From the NCBI GenBank assembly GCA_000827325.1, contig KN832879.1, positions 248,001-312,000 of the forward strand: a stretch of 64,000 nt of DNA, read 5' to 3'. Shown here piece after piece: positions 45,140 through 56,191 of the stretch. This DNA is from Oidiodendron maius Zn (lineage: Eukaryota; Ascomycota; Leotiomycetes; Myxotrichaceae). The translations under genes and the position numbers were made by a program. The notes beneath the pieces are model-generated. The model made no database searches. It had not been told where the DNA came from and was given only the letters and a program-made list of their open reading frames with translations. Every line of letters begins with the position of its first letter. Position 1 is the stretch's first letter.

Positions 45140-48100
45140 TCACACTTGGAAGGCATATCCTCTCTTGCCTCTGCCAATGGTTTTGTAAGTTCCGCCAGCC
45201 GTCATGATATCAAACCGACTGACGCCCATAGATTCAAGATCCGTCATGCCAGCCAGGTAGAACCCGACGATGACGACAAGGTAGCTGAGAAGAAGGATGG
45301 ATCCCTTGAAGTAGTTGCTCTTCCCTTCACCATACATATAACTGAGGAGGAAGACGCAGAGGATGACCGTGACCATGTCCCACTGTGGAAAGATAAGGCT
45401 GAAGGTACGGTCATTCAAATCTCCTCCTGCAAGCCATTGTCCGTTCACTGCACTAAATAGTACCAGAGCTGGGATCTGAAGAAGGCACACCTGAAGTGCG
45501 TAAGCCGATCCAATTTCCATAGATAGCGCGATGTTTCCGTTCATGGCGAAGGATATGGCATTCTAGATATCTCGTAAGAAGATGGATGGGGAGGTGGTAG
45601 GGTATTGAAGTCTTACCAGAAACTCCGTAGTATTTGGAACAAGAGCAAATAGTGTAATTCCCAAGAACTTCTCATCAATAGCAACATTCTTGAGCACAAC
45701 ATCGACCGTGTTCACAAGAATCTCGGCAATTAGGGCGTAGAGGACAGTGGCACCGCAAAGAATAATGGAACTCTTCATCCTCCCCCAATTCGGTGCGTCA
45801 TGTCCTCCACCGCTCTCCGTATGAGTTTCAGCAGCTGCTACTTCATCGTCTGCAACAACTCCAGTCCTAAGAGTTGTCGGTTTGTGACTTGACTGAGGAA
45901 TGTTAGCTGTAGAAGGTTTACGTGCAGGCTTTGTAGCATCTCTGGCAGCGATGGTTGCAGCAGTTGCCGCCATTTCGGCAACCTCTCGAACGAGAGTAGA
46001 GTTCTGAACTTCAGAAAAACCGGGTATTCGAAACTCAGATCGCGGGCTCTCGGCACCACTTCTCTTTGGCGGCACAAGGTGTGGTGTTTGTGGCGCCTGA
46101 GCAAATGGGTTAGAGTACTGCGTCTTGGATGGGGAGGACAGTCGACTTACCTCATCATGTTGACCAAGGCCAGCATGCTTCAGTGACTGCCCAAGAATAC
46201 GCTTGTAAAGTTGCGAATCGCGAATGTCTGTAGTCCGAGGTGGCTCAGTTGAGCTCAAATGCGTGGTTTGTCTCTGGAGCCGAAGTGGTTGAGCACTTTG
46301 AGCCTCTTGTATCTTTTTTTCATCGGACTCGTTGTTCCAAATCACAGCGGCATGGGTTCTCAGCGTGAACCATAACCCTATTATGTACGAAAGGAAGAGA
46401 AGAGCAGCAGCAACCCAGCAGTATGGCCTGACTGCATCAAGATAGAATCTGTCGTCTAGAGCTGGGCTTTGTGAAAAGAAGCAGCGACGACAATCACGTC
46501 CAGGAGTCATCTCATCAGAATCAAGGTCCACGCAAGATAGACAGTTTAGTTCGTGCTAGACGGTAATAGTTAGCATAGGTCAGGCAACAGAGTTAGATTG
46601 AACAAACAGTGCCATATATCTGGTAGAATAAAGTGGGGCCAAAGGCAGCAATTACAGCAAATAGAAGCATGGTAGATGTCACGCCAGCTGATCTGGCATT
46701 GAATCTCTGCGTCTTTCGCTTGATGGCACCAAAGCACATGGAAAGGCCAGGCAGGAATAGAACGCCAGCAAATATACTCCCAATGATACTTCCTTCAACA
46801 AGTTGGCCCTTGCCCTGATTGAGAGCGATACAATAAAGGAAAACTTCCACTATCGTCGAAAAGAAAGCGTTGATCGCAGCGCCTAGTCCCATAGATGACT
46901 GTGCGGAAATCGAAGCTACTGCCTGTCCAATGAAGTAGGCTAAAGGAATGATGGAGAATAAAGCAGCAACAAAGAGGAATGCTGGATGGGTGATGAGAAG
47001 ATCCAGTTCCAATATCTCAACGAATACGTAATAGTCGAAGATAACGAATAAAACGACTCCCATTAGGTTGATTAGGAAGATATTTGTTCCATCGATTGTG
47101 TATTTCCAATACTTCAAACCGGCTGCCCGATATGTGCAGACTAGTATGGAAGAGTTTGGGATGTTGACTCCGCGAGAGTAGTCCGAGTCCGATTGGAACG
47201 TAAGTGCCAGCGGATGACGACGAAGGTGGTAAAACAGTAGCATTGTGACCTTGCCCATAGGGATCCAGAAGACCATAAACCAGCAGATACCGGACACGAT
47301 AAAAAGGAGCGGGGTGATAAGGCCATAAAAGAATAGGAAGAAAATGACACGCCCAGTATTCCACTGGCCTCTGCCAAACAACCTCCTCTTAAACGGGCGG
47401 TCAGAATGCTCTCGGTGCATGCCACGCCTCGTGCGGCCTAGAAGACTGTCACTTTCACTGGCTGCAGAGTCTATACTCCTCCTTGAGCGTCCGACTATGG
47501 TGCGAGCTCCTTCAGGTCCAAAAAACAAACGACCGTCTTCCAGATCCCCGCTTTGCCACTGTTCATATTCGGTAATGCTACGCCCTTCACCTTCGTCCTC
47601 ATGAGCGTATGCCTCGTCTTGCTCAAGTCGAACAAACTTTCCAAATGGATAAAACAAATATCCAGCAAGGCCCCAGAGGACCTGTCCGTACTCGATAGCG
47701 CTAGGGGCGGCGCCAAAAACGAAGCAGACCATCGCTGCGACAAATGCAACCAAGCTGAGCCACCAGCCAAACAAGATAGTCCACAGAATATTGAAGAACA
47801 GGAGCCATCTGCTAACTCTGCCACCCGGAGATGAATGGATATCGCCCTCGGCATTCTTCTGCACTGATCTGCTCTTCTTGTAGAGAGCAGGCTTCCAGAT
47901 ACGGATACCAAAGGGATGCGTTTCGTTTATAGCCTCCTGACGATCCTTGAGAGTGAAACTCTCTGCATCACTAACATCGCCCTCTTCATCCTCATCTATC
48001 GCGGTATCACCCAAGCCTTGAAGAGTTCCCTCTTCTCCTGATTCGGGCCTGGATTCCTCCGCGATGGGTTCGCCAGCGACGCTTATATTATCATTTTCCG

Positions 48101-48781
48101 TCTCCGCTTCAGCATCATCTTCTCGTGATGTAACTCTCGACAATGCTTGCTGTGTTGCGGGACGTCGCCTTAGGGTGGCAGGTTGATGCCTCACAGTGCC
48201 AAATCCGGACGAGGCACTCTGCCTGCTGGCAAGAACATCTTCAATTTCGGTAACATCATCGTCAACTGAGAATTCCTGTCCACGATGAGGAGCTTGTACA
48301 TTCACATTCGAAGATGCACGGCGAGCCATTCCAGGCTTTTTCGGCCGCTGGCTGCCTCTGCCGCGTTCTGGTCCTAGCAAAGGTGATCTATGAGGGAGAG
48401 GGCGTTCGCTTGCGAGAGATGGTTCGCGGCTCCTCCGCTCCTGGGGAGCCTGAGGGGATGTATATGGCTGCGGCTGTATAGAGCCTTGAAGAGGGTTAGT
48501 CTCAAGACCAAAAGCACGTTGAGCAAGAAACAGGATCAAGAAGTCTTCGGCAAAGCAGGCTCAAGGAGGGATTAGTTACCATAAGATAGTGTCTCAGGCC
48601 GTCGCCTCGGCGTTTCTGTGGACTGAGAAGCCTCTGAGAGCCCCTCGCTAGGAGATGCCAACGATTCATATCTCCCTCCAAAGTGTCTTGGATCTGTGGG
48701 CGATGCAGGAGTCGAAATGGTGGGAGGACTCTGCACCGGTTCCCTGGTAGGGCCAGCGCGACCGTCCTGGCTTGCGGACAT
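45140..48781 (-). CDS. VNX1: Vacuolar cation/proton exchanger, Vnx1-type (CAX superfamily)
   Basis: Exons complement(join(45140..45562, 45617..46096, 46151..46555, 46608..48484, 48580..48781)) give 1128 residues. A long Ser/Pro/Glu-rich cytosolic N-terminus (to about 270) precedes two membrane helices, a loop, and the exchanger core. The two cation-binding repeats are SMGLGAAINAFFSTIVEVFLY and LVPNTTEFLNAISFAMNGNIALS, each with the conserved acidic residue. A large hydrophilic loop separates the two exchanger halves. The long N-terminus and ALVPNTTEF motif fit yeast Vnx1, a vacuolar Na+,K+/H+ antiporter, better than the short Ca2+/H+ exchangers. Intron 46097..46150 (54 nt) is a multiple of three and has no stop, so retention would add 18 residues in the loop. 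Confidence 0.92.
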
Positions 48782-49408
48782 AGTCCCTGACTAGATGGCT
48801 TATAGCTGAAATAGTAGCATTACCCGCATTCGTGTCGAGAAGGCAAATAACATGAATCTGTTGCGAATACTAGCTATCTTGCCGGTCTTGCCTTATATGT
48901 GTTGCATTCTCTGCACAGAGTCAGCTGCCAAGCGAGACTAGGAAGAATGCATAGAATGCACTCCAGAATCTCGTTAAGGAAGTAGGCAGCTATCGTTGGG
49001 CTCGGGTATGGGAAGCTCTCTGGCTTGTTTGTCGATGGTAGAAATGTTGCTCTCCCTCATGTAGAATGTTGCCGTTGCCGTGCCTCCTGGGCATGTTATT
49101 TATTTGCGGCTTGGTATTGGTAGCCCGGTGAGATACGCCCGCGCCCGCGCCCGCGCCGCCGTCGCAAATCCTTGTTCATCCGGCTTACCTAATAACAGAT
49201 CACATCACGTGAAATTGCTAGGGACGCGTTACGTGAGAACTGCCTTGCAGAAGGAGCGGCAATAACTGTGCAGTACCTTACCTTCGCCTTAGAAACTGAA
49301 GACGCTGGAATCTCATCAACGCCCACGTCGGATTCCGCACAAGAACAGCGCACCTTTCTACCACCTCCTATTCTCCCTTCTATTCCCCTCTCCCTCGCCG
49401 CTTTCACC
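48782..49408. other. Divergent VNX1 / RPT6 promoter
   Basis: Includes a GCGCCC hexanucleotide run at about 49136-49160. No supported gene. Confidence 0.5.
49136..49160. repeat. GC hexanucleotide microsatellite
   Basis: About four copies of CGCCCG/GCGCCC before RPT6. Confidence 0.75.
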
Positions 49409-50681
49409 ATGGCGCTCGATAGCTTCTTCCACAACAAGATCGAGAGCATGAAGCTCGAGATCATCCAAGGCCAAGCTGTTCTGCGGCGACTGGAAGCCCA
49501 GAGGAACGACTACAACTCCAGAGGTACGGGCCCTGAAGCTGTGCCTACCAGAGTTTTACTGATTGGATTACAGTGCGCCTTCTCAGAGAAGAGCTGGGAC
49601 TATTACAGCAACCTGGATCTTACGTTGGCGAAGTTGTGAAGGTGATGGGAACGAAGAAGGTTCTTGTGAAGGTCCACCCAGAGGGCAAATATGGTATGGG
49701 CTACAGCATGTTTACTCCTACTGTCAAATCACTGACTGCGATACAGTTGTGGATATTTCTGATAATGTCGACATATCTAAACTCACTGTTGGCAAGAGAG
49801 TCACACTCCTATCTGATTCCTACAAGCTCGAGAAAATGCTTCCCTCATCCGTCGACCCTCTTGTATCCCTCATGATGGTGGAGAAAGTGCCAGATAGTAC
49901 ATATGATATGATCGGTGGCCTGGATCAGCAAATCAAGGAGATCAAAGAAGTCATCGAGCTTGGCCTTAAGCACCCTGAACTTTTTGAGTCTCTCGGCATA
50001 GCGCAGCCCAAAGGTGTCCTACTCTACGGACCTCCTGGAACTGGCAAAACGCTATTGGCGCGAGCGGTTGCTCATCATACTGACTGCAAGTTTATCCGAG
50101 TGTCAGGTTCTGAGCTTGTCCAGAAATACATTGGAGAAGGTTCAAGAATGGTGCGGGAGCTTTTCGTCATGGCCCGAGAGCACGCTCCGTCGATCATCTT
50201 CATGGATGAGATTGATTCCATTGGATCATCTCGTGTGGAAGGATCCTCGGGTGGCGATTCTGAGGTCCAGCGAACGATGTTGGAGTTGCTTAATCAGTTG
50301 GACGGTTTCGAACCCACGAAGAACATCAAAGTCATCATGGCTACCAATCGTCTCGATATCTTGGATCCGGCTCTGTTGCGACCAGGGCGTATCGATCGAA
50401 AGATTGAATTCCCTCCCCCAACTGTCGAGGCCAGAGCGGATATTCTTCGCATCCATAGTAGAAGCATGAACCTTACTCGCGGCATCAACCTAACCAAGAT
50501 CGCAGAGAAGATGAATGGATGCTCAGGAGCTGAGTTGAAGGGTGTCTGCACTGAAGCGGGAATGTACGCGTTAAGAGAGAGACGGGTTCACGTCACTCAG
50601 GAAGACTTCGACTTGGCAACAGCAAAAGTACTTAATAAGCACGACGACAAGGAGGTTAGTCTTGGGAAGTTATGGAAGTAG
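49409..50681 (+). CDS. RPT6: 26S proteasome regulatory ATPase Rpt6
   Basis: Exons 49409..49523, 49574..49693, 49747..50681; 389 residues. An N-terminal coiled coil ([24 protein letters not shown]) leads into the OB domain ([18 protein letters not shown]). The AAA+ module has Walker A GPPGTGKT (173-180), Walker B IIFMDEID (Asp232-Glu233), pore loop KYIGEG, sensor ATNR and arginine fingers [12 protein letters not shown]. The small helical domain ends in SLGKLWK. It unfolds ubiquitylated substrates as part of the hexameric ATPase ring of the proteasome base. The ATG follows a CTTTCACC context at 49409. Length equals that of other fungal Rpt6 proteins. Confidence 0.97.
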
Positions 50682-51678
50682 AGGAGGACGAAATATCTGC
50701 GTGTATCATAGTACAACTAGAGCAACTGGAGTTGGGCGCTTTAGCATACACCGACTCGTTCTCTCGCAATGCCCCCAAGCAGGCAGTTAAATAGCGGTAA
50801 GCAAATGCCACATTGAGTCTACTCCCTAGTCTCCAACCCATTTATCGCTGCAGATGATGGCCCGTGATGAGACAGCTGTTTTAACTGCAGTGTTGGTTAT
50901 GAAATCCATGCAAGTGCAGAAATAACGTGAACGAATTCACGATAAGGCGGCTTGCAGTTGCCTGCACAGATAGATTTACGATATCTCCAAGTTATACAAG
51001 TCATGTGCATGTCACAAGGCGAATTGGCCACTTTTACATATTCTTATTTGGTGAATTCTGCGTGGGGGGCTTCTACCATAGGGATTGCACAGTAAGCTGT
51101 TGGGGAGATCAGCAACCGCCGATCCTGGAGCTTCACAACGTACGCGAAGCCGCTATGACGCAGGTGGGTATGTGGGTACTTGCAGCTCTTGCTATCAAAC
51201 CCAACTCCACTTTAGACTGCCAATTCTCAATCTTCCTTCTCATTCTTAGACAAAACAAGTGCCGCTGTTCAACAATTGCAGTGTCCCCAGTGTTCCTAAT
51301 TCATGCTGTACTTCGACCGTTTTCCCATCCATTGAATAGTTGTGTGTGTACCTGTGCCCCTCCCCTCTCGTTCACCTCTTGTTCACCTCTTGTTCACCTC
51401 TCGTTCACCTCTCGATGTTGTACCTGATTATAGGCTGACTGGGCCTGAAAATTACAAGCATACTGGCAAGGAGCGAGCAGATATGTCGCAACCACTCCCA
51501 TATAGGAACATCCGAAAGCCCTCGCGGCAGGCTTCGATGGAGTACGCCACTGGACTCTCCTTCCCCTCCTGCCTCCAATCCCACTCCCTGACTTCCGCCC
51601 GACCCCGCACTGTATTTTACAGGTATTATATAACGCGGCTGATCTCTCAATAGCCCTCACCATGAACTCAACCCGCAC
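50682..51678. other. Intergenic between RPT6 and the FGGY kinase
   Basis: About 1 kb with an 11-bp tandem repeat at 51369-51412. Short frames have no domain character. Confidence 0.5.
51369..51412. repeat. Four tandem copies of an 11-bp unit
   Basis: The core GTTCACCTCT recurs four times with a C or T as the eleventh base. It lies about 270 bp upstream of the FGGY kinase start. Confidence 0.85.
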
Positions 51679-53542
51679 ATGGACCACTATATTGGCATAG
51701 ACGTTGGCACTGGTAGTGCCCGAGCTTGTATCATCGACTCCTCTGGAGATATCAAGGCTTGTTCGTATATTCTAGTTGTCTGTGGAAACAGGTACTGACC
51801 AGGTAATAGTGGCAACAGAGAATATTGGGCTGTGGCAACCCCAGACTGGATACTATGAACAATCTACAACTGACATCTGGAACTGCATCTGTATATGCGT
51901 CAACCGGGCGCTGAGCCAACATAACATCGACCCCTCGACCGTTCGCGGCATTGGGTTTGATGCTACATGTTCATTGAGTGTATTCTCTAACGACACTGAT
52001 GAGCCAATCCCAGTCACCGGCCCCAATTTCGAGAATGACGGAAACGATCGTAATGTCATCTTATGGCTAGACCACAGGCCAGTTGAAGAGACAGAGAAGA
52101 TCAATGCAACCGGCCATAACCTCTTGCGTTATGTGGGAGGCAAGATGAGCATTGAGATGGAGATACCCAAGGTGCTATGGCTGAAGAACAACATGCCACC
52201 AGAGCTATTTTCCCGCTGCAAATTTTACGACTTGGCGGATGCACTAACGCACTTGGCTACTGGTAATGAAACGAGGAGCTTCTGCAGTACCGTCTGTAAG
52301 CAAGGCTACGTCCCTGTCGGCGTTGATGGGAGCGTCAAAGGCTGGCAGGAAGACTTCTATGAGTCTATAGGACTGGGTGATCTCACTGTTGATAACTTCA
52401 AGCGGATGGGCGGAGTTGATGGGGTGGTGAGCCTTTTTCATGAAAGTTGTTTCCCATCGAAATCACTTACTGACCTAGCATAGAATGGGAAGTATCTGAG
52501 TGCAGGCGAATTGGTAGGCACTCTTAGCGACAAAGCGGCCACCCAACTGGGTCTACCGGCTGGCATTGCAGTAGGAAGTGGTGTTATTGACGCGTACGCT
52601 GGTTGGATTGGCACTGTTGGAGCCAAGGTGAACCTTTCTACAAACGAGCTTGACACGGACGTGCCCAAGAATGACATGTCCCAAGCATTCAGTCGGCTGG
52701 CTGCGGTGGCTGGGACTTCCACATGCCACCTCGCCATGTCCAAGAATCCCGTCTTTGTCGATGGTGTCTGGGGTCCCTACCGAGATGTCCTACTTCCAGA
52801 ATACTGGATGGCTGAGGGTGGTCAGTCTGCAACTGGAGAGCTTCTTAAACATGTACTGGAAACGCATCCAGCATACAACGAGACCATGTCCATGGCAGAG
52901 TCATTCAACACAAGCATATACGATTATCTAAACTCCCATCTAGAGGAGATGAAAGAGAAGATGAATGCGCCAACTATTTCCTATCTCGGACGCCATTTCT
53001 TCTTCTACGGTGACCTCTGGGGCAACCGTTCTCCTATCGCAGATCCTTCCATGGCAGGCTCAGTCATCGGCCTCAGCAGCGACCGCAGCATGGACGGCCT
53101 CGCTCTATACTACTACGGTACGATGGAATTCATCGCCATGCAGACACGGCAGATCATTGATACCATGAACAAAGCTGGCCACTCTATCACCAGCATCTTC
53201 ATGTCCGGTTCCCAATGCCAGAACAAGATCCTGATGGAGTTGATAGCCACAGCTTGTGGTATGCCAGTCCTGATCCCGCGATACGTGCACGCAGCTGTCG
53301 TTCACGGCGCAGCTATGCTTGGTGCAAAGGCTGCGAGCGCGGACAAGGATGGCAAGACGGAAGCGTTGTGGAGTATCATGGATCGCATGAGCAAGCCTGG
53401 AAAGATGACTCGGCCTGGCACCAACGAGGCCGAGAAGAAACTTTTGGACGTGAAATACCAGGTCTTCTTAGAGCAGTGCAAGACTCAGCAAGTATACAGG
53501 AAGACTGTGGATGAAGCTATTATTGGGTGGGGACCAGCTTAG
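51679..53542 (+). CDS. FGGY-family carbohydrate kinase (ribulokinase-like)
   Basis: Exons 51679..51760, 51810..52426, 52484..53542; 585 residues. The first phosphate loop is YIGIDVGTGSARACIID (4-20). IGFDATCSLSV, ILWLDHR and the substrate Asp region of the first actin-like domain follow. The C-terminal domain has GVIDAYAGWIGTVGA, GTSTCHLAMS, WGNRSPIADPSMAGSVIG and the adenine loop MSGSQCQNKILMELIA. It resembles the eukaryotic FGGY kinases (yeast YDR109C, human FGGY) that phosphorylate D-ribulose, a metabolite-repair role. The short first exon carries the start of the ATP site and uses the uncommon donor GTTCGT. The cytosol is the likely location. Confidence 0.92.
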
Positions 53543-54044
53543 GATGGCGGAGCAGGTATTTCGCTGTATGTCTTGTGTTGATCAAAGTATATATGCCAGC
53601 TTGGCAAAGGGGCATAAACGAGACTATGAACATATATGTCTTTCTGCCAGTGTTCATGTGCAAGATGCCTCCACCCATATATATTATGCGCGGTATTAAC
53701 GTATAGATCGCTCCTAATCGTTAGTTACCCCAGGAGGCAGAGGACGTAAATACAAATAAAGTACACTCCCACACCCATTCCAAAAACTCCATCATCCGGG
53801 ATATCTTTGTTCCTTTTGTATCACCTCAAAGCAATGCTAAGCAAAGACGAATGCCACCCAAATATCACACCCAAATATAGAACAACCAGCACTGCCAGTA
53901 TAGAATCTATCCGGACGCCCATCATTTATAGCGCCCAACCCCTCCCCCCGCTCGGGCCGTTCCATCCATCCGTACCATATTTACACACGTGGTATGTACT
54001 CGTCTCATAATCATACTAGATATTCACCCTTCATCCCGTCGTCT
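53543..54044. other. Intergenic, convergent kinase / bZIP 3' flanks
   Basis: Nothing recognised. Confidence 0.45.
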
Positions 54045-55683
54045 CTAGCCTCTATCCCCTTTCAATCGGTACGTATCAGCGAGTCTCGGATATGCGTTCG
54101 TAAACGCCGATCCCAGGCTCCAATTCTCCAAGGACCGGAGATGTCTCTCGAATACGGGGTTGATGGACCACTCGTCAGTCTCGGGGTTGCTCAGCAGCGC
54201 ATCCGTCGGCTCGTACGGCCAATTCACATTCAGCGTGGCGGTGAACGGCGTGATGAAATTATCAAAGAGATACTCGCGAGGAGAGTAGTCCCGTACCAGG
54301 CGATCCCGCATCTTCGGCCAGGGCAAGTGGTCGATCCAGGCCGGGTGCGGAGTGAAGAGCTGCGTCGGCCGCGGCGTCGCCCAGTCTGGTAATCGGTCGT
54401 AGTTCTCCTGTGTGGGCGCGATTTGCCACCGCATGATCAGGAACATGATATACAGAAGGGCAACCTGCTCTGGGAGCGTGGACAGATCCACGAACGTGGC
54501 CAGGATATCGGTAACAACTTTGGAGAGTGGATGGGGCTGCGCGGCGCGCGAGGGGTTCAGAAGAGAAGTGACGCTGGGATAGGCTGGGCCGATGAGGCTG
54601 GAGATAGACGCCCCCTCGGCGGCGAGTTGCCGCCGCTCGCGCAGGAAGTCGAGGAGAAGGCTGTCGAGGGGACAAGTGGGTGGGCCATTGCGGATGGGGG
54701 CGTTGTGGGCGTACATCTCCATACCCATGCTGGCGTTGAAGGTGGTGCTGGTGCTGACGACCGAGTTGCTTCTTTGCCCAGGGCTGATCCGCTCCAATTC
54801 CCTGGGTATCTGGTGGAAGCTGGACGGAGGTAGCCCGTTTACTCCAGTTGGGGTCTTGTTTAATCGCTGGCTGCCATCTAGTAGAAAATCCACGCCAAGT
54901 CTCTCTGGGGCTACCTCCAGATTAGGAGGCAGGTCGTATCCTCTCTGGCTCAACGGCTTCGTTTGGGCTGTCTGCACTGGTACGTATCCTCGCGCCTCGT
55001 GACTTATGGACAGGCTTGGAGATTGCCATTGTGATGGACCGGTAGCTACAGTCATAGGAGACGCCGCACTACTTGGCGTCGAGGCATTGATATTTGACGT
55101 GGAGCTTCGTCGATGTGGTATGAACGGATGCGCCGGAGGTTGGTATGCAGGGAGTTCAAGGCCTTCAAAAGTCTTAAATCGTGTCCTAAAAGTCTACATA
55201 ACATGAATAACGTCGAGTTCACTGACCTTGTTGGCCCAGAATTGGCTGTATTAGAGCCAAAGCTGAGGCTAATCTCCTCTTGATATCCGCATTCTCGGCT
55301 TCCACGAGCTCCTTCTGTCTCAGAACGTTCTGCAGTTCCTGGTAAGGCTGCTGCGATGTGAGCTCTCGTATCTGGCTCTGCAGACTCTCGATGGTATTCT
55401 TCGTCCGCTCCCTGATGGCACGTTGAGCCTCGCGGTCGTTGGCACGTTTCTTCGCCAGCTGATCCGGGGTCAAATTGGCTACACCTCTCGAGCCGGTGCC
55501 AGTCCGTCGCTTTTTGGCGTCGGGAATCGCTCCGGGCGATGTGGCATCAGCGTCCGACGAGAAGTCCCGGCGAAGACTCTCCTGTGTCCCGTCGACCGGA
55601 GACATGTCTGCAGGTGCCTGCATCTGGGCAGGAGAAACCGACGAAGTCATGGCTGGTGGCGACGGGCAAGATCCCCGAGTCAT
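54045..55683 (-). CDS. bZIP transcription factor with DUF3425 domain
   Basis: Exons complement(join(54045..55162, 55227..55683)) give 524 residues. The basic region is NDREAQRAIRERTKNTIESL (82-101), followed by a leucine-zipper-like coil (LQSQIRELTSQQPYQELQNVLRQKELVEAENADIK...). The C-terminal DUF3425 domain runs from about residue 330 (CPLDSLLLDFLRERR) to the end, including PTRPTQLFTPHPAWIDHLPWP-like text and WSINPVFERHLRSLENWSLG. This combination is common in Pezizomycotina nuclear factors of mostly unknown targets. The splice choice (donor GTCAGT, acceptor GAAG, 64 nt) is the only pair of normal length that joins the frames. The start is the first ATG; an open stretch further upstream lacks one. 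Confidence 0.87.
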
Positions 55684-56191
55684 GCACGAGATGCTGCTTG
55701 CCAAGTCGCTTCGTGCGATGCTGCTCCGCCAGTGTTCGTTGTGCTAGGCGCCAGACATGCTGTCGACCATCCTAGGTTCCCTAGAGGAACAAGTGCTTCG
55801 ACACGCATGGACTCGTGAGCAGGTGAGCAGAATCCACACCATCCCATCCCGTTCCACGGTTACGGTACGCTTAGTCATCCAGACGGTTACGCTTGAAAAG
55901 CGGCATCTATGAGCCGAATTGGGTAATGAGCTCTGGTGCTTGTTCATGTGTTGGGATTGGGCTGGGAGAATGCTCTTTGAGACGGATCGATGCTTAGGAG
56001 GAGTCTTAAGCAAGCCTGGCTGGTCACTCGGACCCCTGAATCCTCCGTATAGTTACACACCAATGAGAAGAACCTCGACGCAAATTATATTCCAATTAAA
56101 CCCCCCATTTATTTTCTCTTCAGATCCGCCTTGTGAACAGGCTCTTATTTTCCTATGATACATTCATTCATCGTTCTGTCCAGACGCCCCA
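55684..56191. other. Intergenic, bZIP promoter and NIC96 3' flank
   Basis: Nothing recognised. Confidence 0.45.
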
